Both the position numbers and the translations under genes were made by a program. From assembly GCF_029227915.1 (NCBI RefSeq), contig NC_079879.1:15750001-15814000 (forward strand): DNA of 64,000 bases, written 5' to 3'. Numbering within the stretch: position 1 is the stretch's first letter; each line of letters starts with the position of its first letter. The notes below the pieces were generated by a model that ran no database searches, was not told the DNA's origin, and saw only the letters and a list, made by a program, of their open reading frames with translations. Shown here piece by piece: positions 57,434 to 64,000 of this stretch. The stretch comes from Hydractinia symbiolongicarpus (Eukaryota > Cnidaria > Hydrozoa > Anthoathecata > Hydractiniidae).

Positions 57434-58159
57434 ATGGCCTTTTGCAGTCTAATAAAGGCCTCACACGTTAATCACGTGGTTCTATTTGCCTGTGCAGGTT
57501 ACCATTGGTCTATTCCTTCCAGTCTCAATGCGCTACAACGTCCCAAGTCGTTTTCATTATCACCGTTGCCTTACAACACTCTTAACTACCTGCACAGTCC
57601 TATAAAGTCTGTAATATGGTGTTTGCAGTCTAATAAAGGCTTCACACGTAAATCACGTGGTTTCACCTGCCTGCGCAGGTTACCTTTGGACTAATCGTTC
57701 CAATCCTAATGTGCTACAACGTCCCAAGTCGTTTTCATTAGCGCCGTTGCTTTACAACACTCTTAACTACGTGCACAGGCCTATAAAGGCTGTAATATGG
57801 CCTTTTGCAGTCTAATAAAGGCCTCACACGTTAATCACGTGGTTCTATTTGCCTGTGCAGGTTACCATTGGTCTATTCCTTCCAGTCTCAATGCGCTACA
57901 ACGTCCCAAGTCGTTTTCATTATCACCGTTGCCTTACAACACTCTTAACTACCTGCACAGTCCTATAAAGTCTGTAATATGGTGTTTGCAGTCTAATAAA
58001 GGCTTCACACGTAAATCACGTGGTTTCACCTGCCTGCGCAGGTTACCTTTGGACTAATCGTTCCAATCCTAATGTGCTACAACGTCCCAAGTCGTTTTCA
58101 TTAGCGCCGTTGCTTTACAACACTCTTAACTACGTGCACATGCCTATAAAGGCTGTAAT
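57434..58159 (+). repeat. 2-monomer (363-bp) tandem pair
   Basis: 57434-57796 and 57797-58159 are adjacent 363-bp copies. By eye they differ only near the end, GTGCACAGGCC versus GTGCACATGCC. Both have TTATCACCG and CCAATCCTAATG. The parent dimer is present singly at 32385 and 54891. Confidence 0.9.
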
Positions 58160-60000
58160 ATGGCCTTTTGCAGTCTAATAAAGGCCTCACACGTAAATCA
58201 CGCGGTTCCATTCGCCTGTGCAGGTTACCATTGGACTATTCCTTCCAGTCTCATTGCACCACAACGTCCCAAGTCGTTTTTATTAGCGCCGTTGCCTTAG
58301 AACACTCTTAACTACGTGCACAGTCCTATAAAGGCTGTAATATGGCCTTTTGCAGTCTAATAAAGACGTCACACGTAAATCACGTGGTTCCATTTGCCTG
58401 TGCAGGTTACCATTGGACTATTCCTTCCAGTCTCAATGCGCTGCAACGTCCCAAGTCGTTTTCATTGGCGAAGTTGCCTTAGAACACTCTTAAGTACGTG
58501 CAAAGTCCTATAAAGTCTGTATTATAGCCTTTTGCAGTCTAATAAAGGCCTCACACGTAAATCACGTGGTTTCACCTGTCTGCGCAGGTTACCATTGGCC
58601 TAGTCCTTCCAGCCTCAATGCGCTACAACGTCCCAAGTCGTTTTCATTAGTGCCGTTGCCTTACAACACTCTTAACTTCATGCACAGTCCTATAAAGTCT
58701 GTAATATGGTGTTTGCAGTCTAATAAAGGCTTCACACGTAAATCACGTGGTTTCACCTGCCTGCGCAGGTTACCTTTGGACTAATCGTTCCAATCCCAAT
58801 GTGCTACAACGTCCCAAGTCGTTTTCATTAGCGCCGTTGCTTTACAACACTCTTAACTACGTGCACAGGCCTATAAAGGCTGTAATATGGCCTTTTGCAG
58901 TCTAATAAAGGCCTCACACATAAATCACGCGGTTCCATTCGCCTGTGCAGGTTACCATTGGACTATTCCTTCCAGTCTCATTGCACCACAACGTCCCAAG
59001 TCGTTTTTATTAGCGCCGTTGCCTTAGAACACTCTTAACTACGTGCACAGTCCTATAAAGGCTGTAATATGGCCTTTTGCAGTGTAATAAAGACCTCACA
59101 CGTAAATCACGTGGTTCCATTTGCCTGTGCAGGTTACCATTGGACTATTCCTTCCAGTCTCAATGCGCTGCAACGTCCCAAGTCGTTTTCATTGGCGAAG
59201 TTGCCTTAGAACACTCTTAAGTACGTGCAAAGTCTTATAAAGTCTGTATTATAGCCTTTTGCAGTCTAATAAAGGCCTCACACGTAAATCACGTGGTTTC
59301 ACCTGTCTGCGCAGGTTACCATTGGCCTAGTCCTTCCAGCCTCAATGCGCTACAACGTCCCAAGTCGTTTTCATTAGTGCCGTTGCCTTACAACACTCTT
59401 AACTTCATGCACAGTCCTATAAAGTCTGTAATATGGTGTTTGCAGTCTAATAAAGGCCTCACACGTTAATCACGTGGTTCCATTTGCCTGTGCAGGTTAC
59501 CATTGGTCTATTCCTTCCAGTCTCAATGCGCTACAACGTCCCAAGTCGTTTTCATTATCGCCGTTGCCTTACAACACTCTTAACTACCTGCACAGTCCTA
59601 TAAAGTCTGTAATATGGTGTTTGCAGTCTAACAAAGGCTTCACACGTAAATCACGTGGTTTCACCTGCCTGCGCAGGTTACCTTTGGACTAATCGTTCCA
59701 ATCCCAATGTGCTACAACGTCCCAAGTCGTTTTCATTAGCGCCGTTGCTTTACAACACTCTTAACTACGTGCACAGGCCTATAACGGCTGTAATATGGCC
59801 TTTTGCAGTCTAATAAAGGCCTCACACGTAAATCACGTGGTTTCACCTGTCTGCGCAGGTTACCATTGGCCTAGTCCTTCCAGTCTCAATGCGCTGCAAC
59901 GTCCCAAGTCGTTTTCATTATCGCCGTTGCCTTACAACACTCTTAACTACCTGCACAGTCCTATAAAGGCTGTAATATGGCCTTTTGCAGTCTAATAAAG
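58160..60000 (+). repeat. 4-monomer (~727-bp) repeats with AAAGAC units
   Basis: AAAGACGTC at 58362 and AAAGACCTC at 59089 start related 4-monomer runs (TTCC/GGCGAAG unit, S-like unit with AACTTCATGCAC, GTGTTTG unit, CATTGCACCAC unit). They also resemble 55456-56363. Private variants are GCAGTGTAATAAAG (about 59079), AGTCTTATAAAG (59232), TAACAAAGGC (59629) and a TATAACGG change in the TATAAAG motif (59780). Confidence 0.75.
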
Positions 60001-61900
60001 TCCTCACACGTAAATCACGTGGCTTCACCGGTCTGCGCAGGTTACCATTGGCCTAGTCCTTCAAATCTCAATGTGCTACAACGTCCCAAGTCGTTTTCAT
60101 TGGCGAAGTTGCCTTAGAACACTCTTTACTACGTGCACAGTCCTATAAAGGCTGTAATATGGCCTTTTGCAGTCTAATAAAGGCCTCACACGTAAATCAC
60201 GCGGTTTCATTCGCCTGTGCAGGTTACCATTGGACTATTCCTTCCAGTCTCATTGCGCCACAACGTCCCAAGTCGTTTTCATTAGCGCCGTTGCCTTAGA
60301 ACACTCTTAAGTACGTGCAAAGTCCTATAAAGTCTGTATTATAGCCTTTTGCAGTCTAATAAAGGCCTCACACGTAAATCACGTGGTTTCACCTGTCTGC
60401 GCAGGTTACCATTGGCCTAGTCCTTCCAGCCTCAATGCGCTACAACGTCCCAAGTCGTTTTCATTAGTGCCGTTGCCTTACAACACTCTTAACTTCGTGC
60501 ACAGTCCTATAAAGTCTGTAATATGGTGTTTGCAGTCTAATAAAGGCTTCACACGTAAATCACGTGGTTTCACCTGCCTGCGCAGGTTACCTTTGGACTA
60601 ATCGTTCCAGTCTCAATGTGCTACAACGTCCCAGGTCGTTTTCATTAGCGCCGTTGCTTTACAACACTCTTAACTACGTGCACAGGCCTATAAAGGCTGT
60701 AATATGGCCTTTTGCAGTCTAATAAAGGCCTCACACGTAAATCACGTGGTTTCACCTGTCTGCGCAGGTTACCATTGGCCTAGTCCTTCCAGCCTCAATG
60801 CGCTACAACGTCCCAAGTCGTTTTCATTAGTGCCGTTGCCTTACAACACTCTTAACTTCGTGCACAGTCCTATAAAGTCTGTAATATGGTGTTTGCAGTC
60901 TAATAAAGGCTTCACACGTAAATCACGTGGTTTCACCTGCCTGCGCAGGTTACCTTTGGACTAATCGTTCCAGTCTCAATGTGCTACAACGTCCCAGGTC
61001 GTTTTCATTAGCGCCGTTGCTTTACAACACTCTTAACTACGTGCACAGTCCTATAAAGACTGTAATATGGTGTTTGCAGTCTAATAAAGGCCTCACACGT
61101 AAATCACGTGGTTTCACCTGTCTGCGCAGGTTACCATTGGCCTAGTCCTTCCAGTCTCAATGCGCTGCAACGTCCCAAGTCGTTTTCATTAGCGCCTTTG
61201 CCTTAGAACACTCTTAACTACGTGCACAGTCCTATAAAGGCTGTATTATGGCCTTTTGCAGTCTAAAAAAGGCCTCACACATTAATCACGTGGTTCTATT
61301 TGCCTGTGCAGGTTACCATTGGTCTATTCCTTCCAGTCTCAATGCGCTACAACGTCCCAAGTCGTTTTCATTATCGCCGTTGCCTTACAACACTCTTAAC
61401 TACCTGCACAGTCCTATAAAGGCTGTAATATGGCCTTTTGCAGCCTAATAAGGGCCTCACACGTAAATCACGCGGTTCCATTCGCCTGTGCATGTTACCA
61501 TTGGCCTAGTCCTTCCAGCCTCAATGCGCTACAACGTCCCAAGTCGTTTTCATTATCGCCGTTGCCTTACAACACTCTTAACTACCTGCACAGTCCTATA
61601 AAGGCTGTAATATGGCCTTTTGCAGTCTAATAAAGGCCTCACACGTAAATCACGTGGTTCCATTTGCCTGTGCAGGTTACCATTGGACTATTCCTTCCAG
61701 CCTCAATGCGCTACAACGTCCCAAGTCGTTTTCATTATCGCCGTTGCCTTACAACACTCTTAACTACCTGCACAGTCCTATAAAGTCTGTAATATGGTGT
61801 TTGCAGTCTAATAAAGGCTTCACATGTAAATCACGTGGTTTCACCTGCCTGCGCAGGTTACCTTTGGACTAATCGTTCCAATCCCAATGTGCTACAACGT
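60001..61900 (+). repeat. Block related to 12.0-14.0 kb (offset 47,928)
   Basis: 61248, 61430 and 61612 match 13320, 13502 and 13684 at 47,928 bp, and 1521, 1703 and 1885 at 59,727 bp, keeping the A, B, TTCC, C order. The S-J-like units at 60704 have TTTGGACTAATCG, lacking the 1-bp deletion of true J units, so they may represent the state before that deletion. Private variants are CCTTTGCCTTAG (61196), CACACATTAATC (61277) and TAAGGGCC (61447). Confidence 0.77.
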
Positions 61901-64000
61901 CCCAAGTTGTTTTCATTAGCGCCGTTGCTTTACAACACTCTTAACTCCTGCACAGTCCTATAAAGGCTGTAATATGGCCTTTTGCAGTCTAATAAAGTCC
62001 TCACACGTAAATCACTTGGCTTCACCGGTCTGCGCAGGTTACCATTGGCCTAGTCCTTCAAATCTCAATGTGCTACAACGTCCCAAGTCGTTTTCATTGG
62101 CGAAGTTGCCTTAGAACACGCTTTACTACGTGCACAGTCCTATAAAGGCTGTAATATGGCCTTTTGCAGTCTAATAAAGGCCTCACACGTAAATCACGCG
62201 GTTTCATTCGCCTGTGCAGGTTACCATTGGACTATTCCTTCCAGTCTCATTGCGCCACAACGTCCCAAGTCGTTTTCATTAGCGCCGTTGCCTTAGAAAG
62301 CTCTTAATTACGTGCACAGTCCTATAAAGGCTGTATTATGGCCTTTTGCAGTCTAATGAAGGCCTCACACGTTAATCACGTGGTTCCATTTGCCTGTGCA
62401 GGTTACCATTGGACTATTCCTTCCAGTCTCAATCCGCTACAACGTCCCAAGTCGTTTTCATTATCGCCGTTGCCTTACAACACTCTTAACTACCTGCACA
62501 GTCCTATAAAGTCTGTAATATGGTGTTTGCAGTCTAATGAAGGCTTCACACGTAAATCACGTGGTTTAACCTGCCTGCGCAGGTTACCTTTGGACTAATA
62601 GTTCCAATCCCAATGTGCTACAACGTCCCAAGTCGTTTTCATTAGCGCCGTTGCTTTACAACACTCTTAACTACGTGCACAGGCCTACAAAGGCTGCAAT
62701 ATGGCCTTTTGCAGTCTAATAAAGGCCTCACACGTAAATCACGCGGTTCCATTTGCCTGTGCAGGTTACCATTGGTCTATTCCTTCCAGTCTCAATGCGC
62801 TACAACGTCCCAAGTCGTTTTCATTATCGCCGTTGCCTTACAACACTCTTAACTACCTGCACAGTCCTATAAAGTCTGTAATATGGTGTTTGCAGTCTAA
62901 TAAAGGCTTCACACGTAAATCACGTGGTTTCACCTGCCTGCGCAGGTTACCTTTGGACTAATCGTTCCAATCCCAATGTGCTACAACGTCCCAAGTCGTT
63001 TTCATTAGCGCCGTTGCTTTACAACACTCTTAACTACGTGCACAGGCCTATAAAGGCTGTAATATGGCCTTTTGCAGTCTAATAAAGGCCTCACACGTAA
63101 ATCACGTGGTTTCACCTGTCTGCGCAGGTTACCATTGGCCTAGTCTTCCAGTCTCAATGCGCTGCAACGTCCTATGTCGTTTTCATTAGCGCCGTTGCCT
63201 TAGAACACTCTTAACTACGTGCACAGTCCTATAAAGGCTATATTATGGCCTCTTGCAGTCTAATAAAGGCCTCACACGTTAATCACGTGGTTCCATTTGC
63301 CTGTGCAGGTTACCATTGGACTATTCCTTCCAGTCTCAATGCCCTACAACGTCCCAAGTCGTTTTCATTATCGCCGTTGCCTTACAACACTCTTAACTAC
63401 GTGTACAGTCCTATAAAGGCTGTAATATGGCCTTTTGCAGTCTAATAAAGGCCTCACACGTAAATCACGCGGTTCCATTCGCCTGTGCAGGTTACCATTG
63501 GCCTAGTCCTTCCAGCCTCAATGCGCTACAACGTCCCAAGTCATTTTCATTAGTGCCGTTGCCTTACAACACTCTTAACTTCGTGCACAGTCCTATAAAG
63601 TCTGTAATATGGTGTTTGCAGTCTAATAAAGGCCTCACACGTTAATCACGTGGTTCCATTTGCCTGTGCAGGTTACCATTGCTCTATTCATTCCAGTCTC
63701 AATGCGCTACAACGTCCCAAGTCGTTTTCATTATCGCCGTTGCCTTACAACACTCTTAACTACCTGCACAGTCCTATAAAGTCTGTAATATGGTGTTTGC
63801 AGTCTAATAAAGGCTTCACACCTAAATCACGTGGTTTCACCTGCCTGCGCAGGTTACCTTTGGACTAATCGTTCCAGTCTCAATGTGCTACAACGTCCCA
63901 GGTCGTTTTCATTAGCGCCGTTGCTTTACAACACTCTTAACTACGTGCACAGGCCTATAAAGGCTGTAATATGGCCTTTTGCAGTCTAATAAAGGCCTCA
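61901..64000 (+). repeat. Right-hand mosaic monomers; array runs off the window
   Basis: Mixed units: G (62031, with ATCACTTGGC), a TAATGAAGG unit (62338), TTCC-type units and a copy of 15.18-15.87 kb (62743-63434). Small private changes are more frequent here than in the 22-53 kb region: GTTTAACCTGCC, CCTACAAAGGCTGC (62685), CCTATGTCG (63171), GCTCTATTCATTCC (63680) and CACACCTAAATC (63818). The repeat continues to the last base with no flank reached. Confidence 0.75.

Larger units (their letters stand above)
1..64000 (+). repeat. Satellite DNA array, ~182-bp monomer, whole window
   Basis: The whole window consists of direct tandem copies of a roughly 182-bp unit. Landmarks recurring once per unit include TATAAAG, GCAGTCTAATAAAG, CACACGTAAATCACG, GCAGGTTACC, CAACGTCCCAAGTCG and ACACTCTTAAC. 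Successive landmark positions (for example 69, 251, 433, 613, 795, 977, 1159, 1339, 1521, 1703) are 180-182 bp apart. All copies have the same orientation and I found no interruption, inverted copy or unique insert. One monomer counted by hand (977-1158) has A 43, C 53, G 34, T 52, about 48% GC and a pyrimidine-rich plus strand. Arrays of this type usually occupy centromeres, pericentromeres or heterochromatic knobs; that location is inferred. The lineage cannot be told from the sequence. Confidence 0.97.

Noticed and set aside
1-64000. CRISPR array
   Set aside because: The whole 182-bp unit repeats. There are no short repeats separated by unique spacers and no cas-like genes.
1-64000. Primate alpha satellite or Arabidopsis 178-bp centromere repeat
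   Set aside because: The period is about 182 bp rather than 171 or 178, and the landmark sequences do not resemble either family as I know them.
1-64000. A novel multi-gene biological system
   Set aside because: No coding or RNA gene can be supported anywhere in the window. The only system visible is the satellite's own amplification pattern.

Overview
This window is one uninterrupted block of tandemly repeated satellite DNA. All 64,000 bases are head-to-tail copies, in the same orientation, of a monomer of about 182 bp (observed units about 180-185 bp, so roughly 350 copies). I see no unique sequence, transposon, rRNA or tRNA gene, or credible protein-coding gene. The long satellite array, the monomer length near one nucleosome repeat, and the layered higher-order duplications point to a eukaryotic nuclear chromosome, most likely (peri)centromeric or other constitutive heterochromatin. 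I do not recognise the monomer and cannot name the organism. It is not the 171-bp primate alpha satellite or the Arabidopsis 178-bp repeat as I know them.

Monomers fall into about ten recurring types, described below with one exemplar each. They differ in diagnostic SNPs and 1-5 bp indels, and many are chimeras: a small set of 5' halves is combined with a small set of 3' halves. No single higher-order period runs through the array. It is a mosaic of nested duplications: about 362 bp (2 monomers), 726 (4), 901-912 (5), 1,634 (9), 2,183 (12), 2,905 (16), 3,088-3,450 (17-19) and 6,351 (35). Long paralogous stretches also sit at offsets of about 11.8, 15.1-15.6, 18.5, 19.25, 25.6 and 47.9 kb.

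Layout: 0-2.4 kb, 9-mer duplication; 2.4-6.2 kb, two separate 4-mer duplications around a shared module; 7.0-13.5 kb, a 17-19-mer tandem pair, with parts of a third copy at 15.9-18.6 kb; 18.6-25.3 kb, blocks copied again at 33.8-38.4, 42.0-44.5 and 48.4-50.9 kb; 25.4-29.1 kb, two 5-mer tandem pairs; 29.1-32.2 kb, a 12-monomer-spaced repeat; 35.2-41.6 kb, a 16-mer tandem pair; 38.7-50.9 kb, a 35-monomer tandem pair; 50.9-58.2 kb, a relative of 25.3-33 kb carrying its own 5-mer and 2-mer expansions; 58-64 kb, mixed blocks related to 6-16 kb.

The many 66-172-codon open frames are by-products of a stop-poor monomer read in one frame and are not annotated as genes. Points of interest are duplication history readable from shared private mutations, a frozen chimeric breakpoint, conserved dyad symmetries in each monomer, CpG retention and an E-box dimorphism. 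All coordinates and offsets were read by eye; block edges are approximate to about one monomer unless stated.
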